From Bacteroidota bacterium (lineage in GTDB: Bacteria; Bacteroidota; Bacteroidia; 2-12-FULL-35-15), in NCBI GenBank assembly GCA_025963725.1, contig JAOQAE010000002.1, positions 943,221 to 1,007,220 on the forward strand: 64,000 nt of DNA, read 5' to 3'. Position 1 is the stretch's first letter. Each line of letters starts with the position of its first letter. The notes below the pieces were generated by a model. It searched no databases. It was not told the DNA's origin and worked only from the letters and a program-made list of their open reading frames with translations. A program made the translations under genes and the position numbers. Positions 10,076-18,875 of this stretch are shown one piece after another.

Positions 10076-11155
10076 TTATTTTACAGCAAGAGCAGGCGCT
10101 GCAACTGCAGCAGGAGCTCCGGCAGCGTTACCGCTCAGCGCTTCCCTGATCTTGTTCTCGATCTCTTCCATCAGGTCGGGATTATCATTGAACAATGCTT
10201 TTACCGAATCGCGGCCCTGGCCTAATTTGGTATCGGCATAGCTGAACCATGATCCGCTTTTCTTGATGATGTTATGCTCAACGCCAAGGTCGATGATCTC
10301 ACCAACTTTGGAGATGCCTTCGCCGTAGAGGATGTCGAATTCCACCTGGCGGAAAGGAGGCGCTACTTTGTTCTTCACGATCTTCACGCGGGTACGGTTA
10401 CCGATCACCTGGTCGCCGTCCTTGATCTGCCCGATGCGGCGGATGTCGATACGCACGGAAGCATAGAATTTAAGGGCATTACCGCCGGTTGTTGTTTCAG
10501 GGTTCCCGAACATCACGCCGATCTTTTCACGCAGCTGGTTGATGAAAATGCAGCAGCAGCCTGTTTTGTTGATCGTTCCGGTAAGCTTACGCAATGCCTG
10601 TGACATTAAGCGTGCCTGCAACCCCATTTTGGAATCGCCCATTTCGCCTTCGATCTCGCTTTTTGGCGTTAATGCAGCCACGGAGTCGATCACGATAATA
10701 TCAATTGCTCCTGAGCGGATCAGGTTCTCGGCGATCTCGAGCGCCTGCTCACCGTTATCCGGCTGGGAGATCAGCAGGTTCTCCGTATCGATGCCCAGCT
10801 TTTCGGCATAAGAGCGGTCGAATGCATGCTCCGCATCAATGAATGCCGCGATGCCGCCGGCTTTCTGAACTTCAGCGATGGCATGAAGGGTGAGTGTTGT
10901 TTTACCGGAAGATTCAGGCCCGTAGATCTCGATCACACGTCCTTTTGGCAAGCCGCCGATACCCAATGCGATATCGATCCCGAGTGAACCGGTTGGGATC
11001 ACTTCAATATTTTCCACAGGAGAGTCGCCCATTCTCATGATCGCGCCTTTTCCATAGGTTTTTTCAAGCTTGTCAAGGGTAAGCTGCAGGGCTTTCAGTT
11101 TTTCTTTGTTCACCGAATCTTTTGCGCCTTTCGCTTCTTTGGTTTCTTTGCTCAT
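10076..11155 (-). CDS. recA: Recombinase RecA
   Basis: RecA forms nucleoprotein filaments on single-stranded DNA for homologous recombination and induction of repair. The 359-residue length is normal. The Walker A motif is GPESSGKTT at residues 79-87. The L1/L2 region ([37 protein letters not shown]) and the C-terminal domain are intact. The N-terminus is Lys/Glu-rich and the C-terminus ends in an unusual Ala/Pro-rich tail ([16 protein letters not shown]). It is monocistronic, with a hairpin terminator downstream. I see no SOS box that I could support. Confidence 0.98.
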   Translation of the reverse strand: MSKETKEAKGAKDSVNKEKLKALQLTLDKLEKTYGKGAIMRMGDSPVENIEVIPTGSLGIDIALGIGGLPKGRVIEIYGPESSGKTTLTLHAIAEVQKAGGIAAFIDAEHAFDRSYAEKLGIDTENLLISQPDNGEQALEIAENLIRSGAIDIIVIDSVAALTPKSEIEGEMGDSKMGLQARLMSQALRKLTGTINKTGCCCIFINQLREKIGVMFGNPETTTGGNALKFYASVRIDIRRIGQIKDGDQVIGNRTRVKIVKNKVAPPFRQVEFDILYGEGISKVGEIIDLGVEHNIIKKSGSWFSYADTKLGQGRDSVKALFNDNPDLMEEIENKIREALSGNAAGAPAAVAAPALAVK

Positions 11156-11247
11156 CTTATATATAGTTATTAGTTACAGGGTTGGTTTACAGTTTTCAGT
11201 TTGTAGTTGAAGCACTGTGTTTATTCGTTGTTATTATTGAATACTTA

Positions 11248-11733
11248 TTAGCTTTTATTACGATCCATTTCCTCTAAGATCTGTTCTGTATGATTCTTCG
11301 AATCCACTTTTGTGATCACCTGCTCAATGATCCCTTTTTCACTGATCACGAATGTGGTGCGCACCAGTCCGTCATAAACCCTTCCCATGAATTTTTTTGT
11401 TCCCCAAACATCGTATGCTTTGATCACTTCCATTTTGGTGTCGGCGATCAGGGGAAAAGGAAGGTTGAATTTATCAATGAACTTTTTGTGCTTTTTTTCA
11501 TTATCCGGGCTTACACCAATTATAGCAAAACCTTTCTTCTTCAGCTCCGAAAAATTATCCCTTAAGTTACATGCTTCGTTGGTGCAGGTCGGTGTGTTGT
11601 CCTGCGGATAAAAATACAGGATCAGCTTTTTTCCTTTAAAATCTTTCAAAGAAACAAGCTTCCCATCCTGGTCTATCCCTTTAAAATCAGGTGCTTTATC
11701 ACCCTTCTGCAAGCTTGTTACGTAATTTGTCAT
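11248..11733 (-). CDS. bcp: Thioredoxin-dependent peroxiredoxin (BCP/PrxQ type)
   Basis: This 161-residue peroxiredoxin reduces hydrogen peroxide and organic hydroperoxides with electrons from thioredoxin. The peroxidatic Cys50 and resolving Cys55 are in TPTCTNEACNLRD, the CX4C pattern of the BCP subgroup. The conserved FYPQDNTP stretch precedes them. The N-terminal residues are short as usual for cytoplasmic BCP. A TAnnTTTG box lies 11-18 bases upstream of the start, so it has its own promoter. Confidence 0.95.
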   Translation of the reverse strand: MTNYVTSLQKGDKAPDFKGIDQDGKLVSLKDFKGKKLILYFYPQDNTPTCTNEACNLRDNFSELKKKGFAIIGVSPDNEKKHKKFIDKFNLPFPLIADTKMEVIKAYDVWGTKKFMGRVYDGLVRTTFVISEKGIIEQVITKVDSKNHTEQILEEMDRNKS

Positions 11734-11744
11734 TTTTCTTATTT

Positions 11745-11752
11745 CAAAATTA
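11745..11752 (-). promoter_or_regulatory. bcp: -7 promoter box of bcp (TAATTTTG)
   Basis: On the minus strand this reads TAATTTTG, matching the TAnnTTTG consensus, 11 bases before the bcp ATG at 11733. Confidence 0.55.
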
Positions 11753-11956
11753 GGAGATAAAATCTTAGTAAAAAAACGTATTGCTATTTTTTATTAACAA
11801 AAGGGGCATAATACTACATAACGTAGCAAAAATTAAAATAATTGGAGAGATTTGATGAGAAAAAGGAAGAAAATTGCTATGAAGAGATACTGCAAACATT
11901 TGAAAAGATCCCGTGTCGTGGCACGGGATGACGTACTCAATCACCCTCCGTGAGGA

Positions 11957-12610
11957 TTATATCTTTCCCTGTTTGCGCAGCGCCTCAAAATATTTGCACC
12001 ATTGCGTAAGCGGACAGATCTCGCATTTAGGGGCACGTGCAACGCAGATGTAGCGGCCATGCAGGATGAGCCAGTGATGCGCGATCGCGACCTTATCCAA
12101 TGGAATGAATTTCATCAGTTGCTTTTCCGTATCGAGCGGCGTTTTTGAATTGGTGGTAAGCCCGAGCCGCGCGGAAACCCTGAACACATGCGTATCCACT
12201 GCCATTGCCGGCTTTTCATACACCACCGAGGCGATCACATTCGCTGTTTTTCTTCCCACGCCGGGAAGCTTCTGCAGCTCCTCCACATCGGAAGGCACCA
12301 CGCCCTTGAACTCATCCATCAGCATCCGCGCCATTCCCACAAGGTGCTTTGCCTTGTTATTCGGATAGCTGATGCTCCGGATGTATTGAAACACCTCATC
12401 GCTGCTGGCGACGGCCATTACCTCCGGAACCGGGAAGGCCTTGAACAATGCCGGCGTTACCATGTTCACGCGCTTGTCGGTACACTGCGCCGATAAGATC
12501 ACTGCAACAAGCAGCTCATAGGGATTGGAATACTGCAGCTCCGTTTCCGCAATGGGCTGATGCGTGCTGAAATATTCTATTATTTTTTCGAAGCGTTCTT
12601 TTTTTGTCAT
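11957..12610 (-). CDS. nth: Endonuclease III (DNA glycosylase/AP lyase)
   Basis: Nth removes oxidised pyrimidines and cuts the abasic site in base excision repair. The 217-residue protein has the helix-hairpin-helix LPGVGRKTAN with catalytic Lys121, the catalytic Asp139 in AVDTHV, and the [4Fe-4S] cluster ligands Cys189, Cys196, Cys199 and Cys205 in the expected CX6CX2CX5C spacing. It starts eight bases after the stop of the TPR/SpoIIE gene, so it is probably the second gene of that transcript. About 220 bases separate its stop from bcp, with no gene visible. Confidence 0.97.
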   Translation of the reverse strand: MTKKERFEKIIEYFSTHQPIAETELQYSNPYELLVAVILSAQCTDKRVNMVTPALFKAFPVPEVMAVASSDEVFQYIRSISYPNNKAKHLVGMARMLMDEFKGVVPSDVEELQKLPGVGRKTANVIASVVYEKPAMAVDTHVFRVSARLGLTTNSKTPLDTEKQLMKFIPLDKVAIAHHWLILHGRYICVARAPKCEICPLTQWCKYFEALRKQGKI

Positions 12611-12618
12611 GCGGCATT

Positions 12619-15036
12619 CTAAATTTTTATTCCTACGATCACAATATCATCCACCTGCTCCATCCCACCCTGCCAGCCGACAAGCGCCTTGTCGAGGTGA
12701 TCACGCTGCTCGTTAAGCGGCAGGTGCGCGATCTTCAGCAGCACTTCCTGGAGCTGCTTGTATTTGAATTTCTTGCCTTGCGGGCCGCCAAACTGATCGG
12801 CATAGCCATCGGAAAATGTATAGATGAGATCGCCTTTCTGTAAAGCAACCTCCGATTGTGAAAAAGGCTTCAGCTTTTCACCGTAAATGCCCACCGGCTG
12901 CTTGTCGCCCTTGTATTGCATCAGCCGGAACACACCCTGCTCATTCTTCCGCAAAATATAAAATGTATGATTTGCGGATGAGTACATGAGGCTCGATTCT
13001 TTTTTATCGATCACCAGCAGGGTAAGGTCCATCCCGTCCTGGTGCTCGCCGCTCACACCTTTCTGGCGGAGCGATCCGATCACTTTTTTCCGCAGCTTGC
13101 TCATCACCAATGCAGGCTCCGTTAATGCATACTCATTGATGATCTCGTTCAGCAGGGAAATGCCGAGCATGCTCATAAAGCCGCCGGGAACGCCATGCCC
13201 CGTACAATCGGCGGTTACGAAAATGATCTTTCCTTCCTTGTCGGAGATCCAGTAAAAATCGCCGCTGATAATATCCTTCGGCTTGAACAGGATGAAGCTC
13301 TCGTCGAAATATTTTTCAAAATCCTGCTTCGTGGGGATCAGCGAGGTTTGGATGTTCTTCGCATAAAAAATGCTGTCGGTGATCTCCTTGTTCTTGGTCT
13401 CGATGAGCTTGTGCTGGTATTCGATCTTCTCGTTCTGCTGCTCGAGCTGCTGCTTTTGCTGAGTAAGCGTACTGTTGATGCTATTGAGCAGTGTGTTCGA
13501 TCTTTTCTTCTGCCTGAATGCGCGGAACACGAGAAAAAGAATGAGCGCCACCAGCGCAAGGCCGATGAAAAGCCCGTTGCGGATGTATTTTTGCTCCTGG
13601 ATCTTTTTTTCCGCCACTGCATCTTTCTTCTCCTGCATGAGCTGCTGCACCTGCTGCTGCCGCGAAAATTCAAAATTGAGCTGCTTCTTCGTGAGCTCCT
13701 TCGAGGTCTCGATGTTGTACACACTGTCGCGAACAGCGATGTACCTGTGATAATGCTCAAAGGCGTTCTTATAATCCTTGAGGCCGAGATAATCGTTGCT
13801 GAGCAGCTGGCAGGCATCCATCACGGCAGAGATGATCCCCGCTTTCCTCGCAACCGACAATGATTTCGTTGCGGCAGTAATGCTTTCAGAATAACTACCG
13901 GATTGATAATACGCATTTCCTTTGGTGAGGTAGCTGTCGGCAATCCCTTCCGGATCATTTAATTTCAGGCGGATGCTGAGGCTGGAATCGATGTAGGAGA
14001 ATGCTTCCTTTTCACGGTGAAGGGCGAGATAAGTGCGGGCGATGTTATTCAGCACCAGCGCTTCGCGGTTCCTGATCCCGATCCGCCTGCTGATAGCGAG
14101 CGCCTTGAAGTGATAACTGAGCGCATCATCGTATTTTCCGAGGCGCATGTACAGTCCGCCGATATTCGTATACCTGCCGGACACACACTGCTCGTCTTTT
14201 ATTTCGCTGCAAAGCGCAAGGCTTTTAAATTCCGATTCAAGTGCGCGCTCCCATTCCTTCATCACATAAAAGATCTTGTACTGGCTCAGGAAGGAATTGG
14301 CCAATCCCCTTTTATCACTGACCTTTTCACGGATCACGATGCTTTTCTGGATGTAGTCGAGCGCTTTGGCATAATCGCCGAGGTAAGAATAGTTCAGCCC
14401 GAGAAAGGAATACGTTGCGCCCAATCCAACGGTATCTTTGATCGCCAGCCGCAGGTCGAGGCTTTTCTGCAGATAGGAACCCGCATCCATATACTGTCCG
14501 CGATCGTTCAAGATAGAGCCTTTCAGGTAATACGTATGCGCCAGCCCTGCTTTATCATCCGCCGCCAGGGCTTTCTGTTCCGCAGCATCCAGCAGCTCCA
14601 GCGCTTCGGGGTATTTATCGAGGGCGCCCAATGCCTTTGCCTTGTGGTTGATCGTTTTTATTTCGCCTTCGGCCTCGGCGGCCGACACGAACATACGGTT
14701 CGCAGAGTCGAGGGAGATAATTGAATTCTCATACCTGCTCTGGTTGTATTCGATGATGCCCTTATAGCAAAGCGCCGAAGCGATGCCATGCGCATTGTTA
14801 AGCTTTCGCGAAAGCTGCAGCGTGCTGTTGATCACAGTGGTTGCGCTGTCGTATTTGCCATAAAGGATGTAGAGGTCGATGATCTTTAAGTTCGTGTTTA
14901 CTTTCGCAGTATCGTCGGGAAGCTGCCTTGAGCGGCTGATGAGCGAATACAGGTTACCGGCCTGCACTGTTTGAATAAACAGCAGGGCAATGAACAGAAG
15001 AACGCATTTAATTTTATTTATCCCCGTAAGCAACAC
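12619..15036 (-). CDS. TPR sensor with SpoIIE-type PP2C phosphatase domain
   Basis: The 805-residue protein starts at a GTG (or the adjacent TTG); no ATG is available near the signal-like segment VLLFIALLFIQTVQA. Residues about 30-430 are TPRs, many of the Asx-Tyr paired type (YLQKSLDLRLAIKDTVGLGAT). One membrane helix (GLFIGLALVALILFLVF) and a Gln-rich coiled coil precede a C-terminal SpoIIE phosphatase domain (about 555-805) with IISGDFYW, ADCTGHGVPGGFMS, FSDGYADQFGG and QVDDIVIVGI. The TPR part is predicted to be periplasmic and the phosphatase cytoplasmic, acting on an unidentified anti-anti-sigma or other phosphoprotein. nth follows eight bases later. The next gene upstream shares the same output domain. 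Confidence 0.88.
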   Translation of the reverse strand: MLLTGINKIKCVLLFIALLFIQTVQAGNLYSLISRSRQLPDDTAKVNTNLKIIDLYILYGKYDSATTVINSTLQLSRKLNNAHGIASALCYKGIIEYNQSRYENSIISLDSANRMFVSAAEAEGEIKTINHKAKALGALDKYPEALELLDAAEQKALAADDKAGLAHTYYLKGSILNDRGQYMDAGSYLQKSLDLRLAIKDTVGLGATYSFLGLNYSYLGDYAKALDYIQKSIVIREKVSDKRGLANSFLSQYKIFYVMKEWERALESEFKSLALCSEIKDEQCVSGRYTNIGGLYMRLGKYDDALSYHFKALAISRRIGIRNREALVLNNIARTYLALHREKEAFSYIDSSLSIRLKLNDPEGIADSYLTKGNAYYQSGSYSESITAATKSLSVARKAGIISAVMDACQLLSNDYLGLKDYKNAFEHYHRYIAVRDSVYNIETSKELTKKQLNFEFSRQQQVQQLMQEKKDAVAEKKIQEQKYIRNGLFIGLALVALILFLVFRAFRQKKRSNTLLNSINSTLTQQKQQLEQQNEKIEYQHKLIETKNKEITDSIFYAKNIQTSLIPTKQDFEKYFDESFILFKPKDIISGDFYWISDKEGKIIFVTADCTGHGVPGGFMSMLGISLLNEIINEYALTEPALVMSKLRKKVIGSLRQKGVSGEHQDGMDLTLLVIDKKESSLMYSSANHTFYILRKNEQGVFRLMQYKGDKQPVGIYGEKLKPFSQSEVALQKGDLIYTFSDGYADQFGGPQGKKFKYKQLQEVLLKIAHLPLNEQRDHLDKALVGWQGGMEQVDDIVIVGIKI

Positions 15037-15109
15037 TGTATAAAAATCCGTAATTAATCTGTATTAAAAAAGGAAAAGGCAGTTTTATATTTTCAATATC
15101 CATTAAAAA

Positions 15110-15170
15110 CACACCCCTAACCCCTCTTCCTTCGGCTGGCTCAGGATAAACCGGGGAACAGATCCTGCTA
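15110..15170. repeat. Dispersed repeat, ACACCCCTAACCCC type
   Basis: This begins ACACCCCTAACCCCTCTTCC and ends GGGGAACAGATCCTGCTAA. The two ends are shared with the copy at 9888-9928. The centre (TTCGGCTGGCTCAGGATAAA) differs and resembles the CTCAGGATGA part of the element near 21742. It fills most of the 165-base gap between the two SpoIIE genes. Confidence 0.5.
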
Positions 15171-15201
15171 ACGAATTTAAGTCATCTGGATTGGGGATTG
15201 C

Positions 15202-18200
15202 TTAGAACCGGACGCCAATGATGCAGATGTCGTCTACCTGCTCGAGCTCGCCGCGCCATTGCTGAAAGGTATGATCCAGCAATTCATGCTGCTTTTGCAT
15301 GGGCTCATTTGCAATGCTGATAAAGGCGGTGTGCATTTGCCTGTACTTGAATTTTTTTCCTTTCGCTCCGCCGAACTGGTCGGCATAGCCATCGGTGAAC
15401 AGGTACAGCACATCATTTTTCTGAACATCGAGGGTATGCAGCGCAAATGATTCCATGCGTTCACCCTTTCCAACCGGCATTTTATCCGCCGGCAGCTCGA
15501 TCACTTCTCCATTCCTTACCAGCACGGGCTTGTTATGTGCAGATGCATAGCTCAGCTTTCCTTTTTCGAAGCAGATCAGCGTGGCATCCATTCCATCCTG
15601 TCCGCCTTCCATGCTGCGGATCAGCTGTTCGCGCACGTGGTTCAGCACCTTGTGGGGCTCTGTAATGTTCTTTTCATTGACAGCCTCATTCAAAAATGAA
15701 ATATTGAGCAGGCTCATAAAAGCGCCCGGAACGCCATGTCCGGTTGAATCGCAGACGGCGAGATAAAAGCGTCCGTCCTTTTTCGTCGCCCAGTAAAAAT
15801 CGCCGCTGACAATATCCTTCGGCCTGAACAGCACAAAATGCTCGGGAAGATTTTCCTGCAGCAGCTGATCATTTGCCAGCAATGAATACTGGATGCGCTG
15901 TGCATAGGTGATGGAATCGAGGATCTCTTTCTGCTTCCTGCCGATGATCTCGTTCTTCTCCGTTACTTTATTTTTTTCCTGCACCACATCGGCCGTGCGC
16001 TCCACAATAGTTTGCTCAAGCTCTCTTTGCCTTGCTACCAAAGCCTTTGTACGCCACTTAAAAAAGAGGAATGCTCCCACAATGAACGCTGCCGCATACA
16101 GCAGGTATGCCCAGATGGTTTGCCACCAGGGCGGATGGATCACAAAGCTGTATTCGATGGGCTCGCTCCAGATGCCGGATGCACCTTTCACTTTCACCTT
16201 AAACACATAGCTGCCGCGGGGAAGATTGGTGTAAACGGCTTTCGCTTCGGCGGTCTCCGGGTTCCATTCATGGTCGGCGCCTTCGAGGATGTATTGAAAA
16301 ATGATTCGGTGCGGTGAGTTCCAGTCGGCCGCAGAAAAATTAAAGGTGATGTTATTGATATCGTATGGAAGCTCCAGCCCGGTCGGATAATTGTAATACG
16401 CAGGCACATCGCTAAAGCTGATCCTGCCAAGGTCCACATCGTTCTTTTCACCCACGTACAGGCTTTTCCCCTGCCGGATGGAATCTTCAAGGCTCCTGAA
16501 ATCTACAAACTGCTGCTGCAGGATTATATTTTCGAGGCTCAGCTTCGGGATCTCGTTGCGGATGCTGGCGGTGCGGGCATCCAGCATGGTAAGATCCTTC
16601 ACGCTTCCCCACCAGAGCCTGCCTTTGCTGTCCTGAAAGCCGCTGTTGCTGCAGAAATCCTCGCCCTTTAACCCGTCTTCGCGCTTATAAATAACGATCT
16701 TCAGCTCCTGCCGGCAGGTATCCGTATCCGAAAAACGGACATTGCCCATCAGCAGGTGGTCGATCCCGCTGTCGGTGCTGAGCCATAAGCCGGTCATATC
16801 CTTCGGAAGATTTTCGGGCTTATCTTCCACGATGCTCCTGATGAAGTTGTTGCTGAGCCCTTCTTTCTGCGTGTATGCCGTCAGGCTTTTTCCATCGTAC
16901 TTATTCAGTCCGCCGCCAAGCGTCCCGATCCAGATATTTCCTTTACTGTCCTTTAAAATATTCCTGACATTGTTATTGCTTAATCCTTCGCGCTCCGTGA
17001 AATTCACTATGGTACTTCCATTCAACCTGCTTACACCTCTGCTTGTGGCGATCCAGATATTTCCGGCATCATCCTGCGTGATCCCCTTCACATCATTCCC
17101 CGCCAGTCCCTGCGCATGCGTATAATGTGTGAACGAGCGTCCGTCGAACTTATCAAGCCCCAAGCCGCCCATGCCGATCCAGATCGCACCGCTCTTATCC
17201 TGGAACAGGTTTGAAATATTATTTCCGGCGAGGCCCTGCTTTTGCGTATAGCGAAAAAATGTGCGTCCGTCGTATTTTACCACGCCGGCGCCATCGCCGC
17301 CAAACCACATGTTCCCATCCTTGTCCCTCAGGCTGCACCAGGGCGCGCCGACCTTCCCTGCCTTATCGATGTAATAGCTGAATGATCTTCCATCGTATTT
17401 GCAGAGCCCGCTTCCGTAGGTGCCCATCCAGATGTTGCCGGAAGCATCTTCCGAAAGGTTGATCACCACATTGTTCAGCCCTTGCTTTTCGGTGAAATGT
17501 GTGAACGAGCGCGCGGAATATTTACAAAGCCCGCCACCGTCGGTTCCCATCCAGATGTTGCCGGATTGGTCTTCCAGCAAGCCCCATACGGTGTTGAGGC
17601 TTAAGCCTTCCTTTTCCGTGAAGTATGTAAATGTTTTTCCATCGAACTTACTTACACCGCCGTGATACGCCGTGAGCCAGATGTTGCCTTCCCTGTCGAC
17701 CAGCACTTTCCTCACCGTATTGTTGATGAGCCCCTGCTTATCGGTATACTGGAGGAAAGCAGCTCCATCGTACACGCAGGCGCCTCCGCCTTCGGTTCCC
17801 ATCCAGATCTTCCCTGAATGATCTTCTGCAATGGAGATCACCCGGTTCGCGTTCAGCCCTTCTGCTTTTGTATAGGAGAAAAAGCATTTTCCGTCAAACC
17901 TGCTTACACCGCCTTCCGTAGCCACCCACAAACTTCCTTTGCTATCCTGAAAAATGGAATTCACACTATTATCGACCAGGCCTTCATTTTCGGAATAACA
18001 GGTAAATGTTTTTTTATCGAACCGGCAAATGCCGGCACCGGTGCCGAACCAGAGGTCACCGTTCTTATCTTCCGTAATACTCCTTACACTTTCATACTCT
18101 TTGCCTTCCTTACCGCGGTAGTGAATAAAGGAATTGCCATCGTATTGAAAAACACCTTTGCCGGTGCCGAACCACATGTCTCCGTTCCTGTCCTGCAGGA

Positions 18201-18792
18201 TGGCCTTTACGGTAGAATTGACAAATCCCTGCTTTTCGCCATAGATGCTGAACGACCTGCCATTGTACTTCACAAGGCCTGTGCTGGAGCTGAGCCAGAG
18301 GTTCCCGAACTTATCCTCGTATACTTTATAGATGTAAGATGAGGGCAATCCCTGGTCAACATCGAGGTATTGAATATTGCAGGTGGCATCGTCCTTAAAG
18401 CGGGGCCGCATAGCGGGCAGCGGCTGAGGCTGGATGCAGGGAAATGTGTCGGCATGCGCTGCAACGGTTTCGGGAGATGAGAAGATAGCAGTTCCCGGCC
18501 TTGCAATGTACGCCTTTCCAGGCGGCACGATCACAGGCTCGCCTGCAGCGCGTGTATTGGTTGTTGTTACAGAAGAATGCGTTTCTATCACAGGCAAAGA
18601 CTCAGGCATCCCCGCGGGTGATACTTCAGGAGGCACAATACTGTCGGCAGGCACAACAAAGCCGTTGGTGCTGATCACAACCGGCCCGCTAACAGCCGGT
18701 GCCGGCGTTTCCGGAACTTGCTGGCGGCATGCGCCCAACAGGAGCACAATAAGGATGCAGAGAACATTTGGCCGCTTGATTATTTCATTCAC
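15202..18792 (-). CDS. Two-component-regulator-type propeller lipoprotein with Y_Y_Y and SpoIIE phosphatase domains
   Basis: I place the start at a GTG at 18792. A longer frame from a TTG at 18837 runs through a terminator stem and a TATATTTG promoter box, so it is unlikely. The product (about 1196 residues) then begins with a lipoprotein signal (CILIVLLLGAC). It has 12-14 Reg_prop repeats of about 40 residues (DxxGNIWIGT...GLxKYDGxSF pattern), enough for two seven-bladed propellers. A Y_Y_Y domain near residue 850, one membrane helix (LLYAAAFIVGAFLFF), a coiled coil and a SpoIIE PP2C domain (DIVSGDFYW, DSTGHGVPGAFMS, QVDDICIIGV) follow. Many Reg_prop proteins end in a histidine kinase; here a phosphatase takes that place. 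A lipidated N-terminus together with a transmembrane helix is odd. Confidence 0.85.
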   Translation of the reverse strand: MNEIIKRPNVLCILIVLLLGACRQQVPETPAPAVSGPVVISTNGFVVPADSIVPPEVSPAGMPESLPVIETHSSVTTTNTRAAGEPVIVPPGKAYIARPGTAIFSSPETVAAHADTFPCIQPQPLPAMRPRFKDDATCNIQYLDVDQGLPSSYIYKVYEDKFGNLWLSSSTGLVKYNGRSFSIYGEKQGFVNSTVKAILQDRNGDMWFGTGKGVFQYDGNSFIHYRGKEGKEYESVRSITEDKNGDLWFGTGAGICRFDKKTFTCYSENEGLVDNSVNSIFQDSKGSLWVATEGGVSRFDGKCFFSYTKAEGLNANRVISIAEDHSGKIWMGTEGGGACVYDGAAFLQYTDKQGLINNTVRKVLVDREGNIWLTAYHGGVSKFDGKTFTYFTEKEGLSLNTVWGLLEDQSGNIWMGTDGGGLCKYSARSFTHFTEKQGLNNVVINLSEDASGNIWMGTYGSGLCKYDGRSFSYYIDKAGKVGAPWCSLRDKDGNMWFGGDGAGVVKYDGRTFFRYTQKQGLAGNNISNLFQDKSGAIWIGMGGLGLDKFDGRSFTHYTHAQGLAGNDVKGITQDDAGNIWIATSRGVSRLNGSTIVNFTEREGLSNNNVRNILKDSKGNIWIGTLGGGLNKYDGKSLTAYTQKEGLSNNFIRSIVEDKPENLPKDMTGLWLSTDSGIDHLLMGNVRFSDTDTCRQELKIVIYKREDGLKGEDFCSNSGFQDSKGRLWWGSVKDLTMLDARTASIRNEIPKLSLENIILQQQFVDFRSLEDSIRQGKSLYVGEKNDVDLGRISFSDVPAYYNYPTGLELPYDINNITFNFSAADWNSPHRIIFQYILEGADHEWNPETAEAKAVYTNLPRGSYVFKVKVKGASGIWSEPIEYSFVIHPPWWQTIWAYLLYAAAFIVGAFLFFKWRTKALVARQRELEQTIVERTADVVQEKNKVTEKNEIIGRKQKEILDSITYAQRIQYSLLANDQLLQENLPEHFVLFRPKDIVSGDFYWATKKDGRFYLAVCDSTGHGVPGAFMSLLNISFLNEAVNEKNITEPHKVLNHVREQLIRSMEGGQDGMDATLICFEKGKLSYASAHNKPVLVRNGEVIELPADKMPVGKGERMESFALHTLDVQKNDVLYLFTDGYADQFGGAKGKKFKYRQMHTAFISIANEPMQKQHELLDHTFQQWRGELEQVDDICIIGVRF

Positions 18793-18810
18793 GCTGTGAT
18801 GGCTTTGAAG

Positions 18811-18818
18811 CAAATATA
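18811..18818 (-). promoter_or_regulatory. -7 promoter box (TATATTTG) of the propeller/SpoIIE gene
   Basis: On the minus strand this reads TATATTTG, matching TAnnTTTG, and ends 18 bases before the GTG start at 18792. It directly abuts the terminator hairpin of the upstream gene and argues against the longer TTG start. Confidence 0.6.
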
Positions 18819-18821
18819 AAA

Positions 18822-18853
18822 CAAAACAGTCCCGCAACTGCAGGACTGTTTTT
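18822..18853 (-). terminator. Rho-independent terminator of the E1 dehydrogenase gene
   Basis: AAAACAGTCC and GGACTGTTTT form a perfect 10-bp stem around a 10-base loop (CGCAACTGCA). It lies about 25 bases past the stop of the 18876-20873 gene on the minus strand, and the U-run follows on that strand. Confidence 0.85.
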
Positions 18854-18875
18854 TAATTATTCATTTTTAAAATTC

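Noticed and set aside
13195-13863. Leu-rich plus-strand frame (222 residues)
   Set aside because: It is antisense to the coiled coil and phosphatase part of the TPR/SpoIIE gene; its Leu richness comes from Gln/Glu/Lys codons read backwards.
18793-18837. TTG start giving an N-terminal extension of the propeller/SpoIIE protein
   Set aside because: The extension overlaps a terminator stem and a TATATTTG promoter box, while the GTG at 18792 gives a clean lipoprotein signal.
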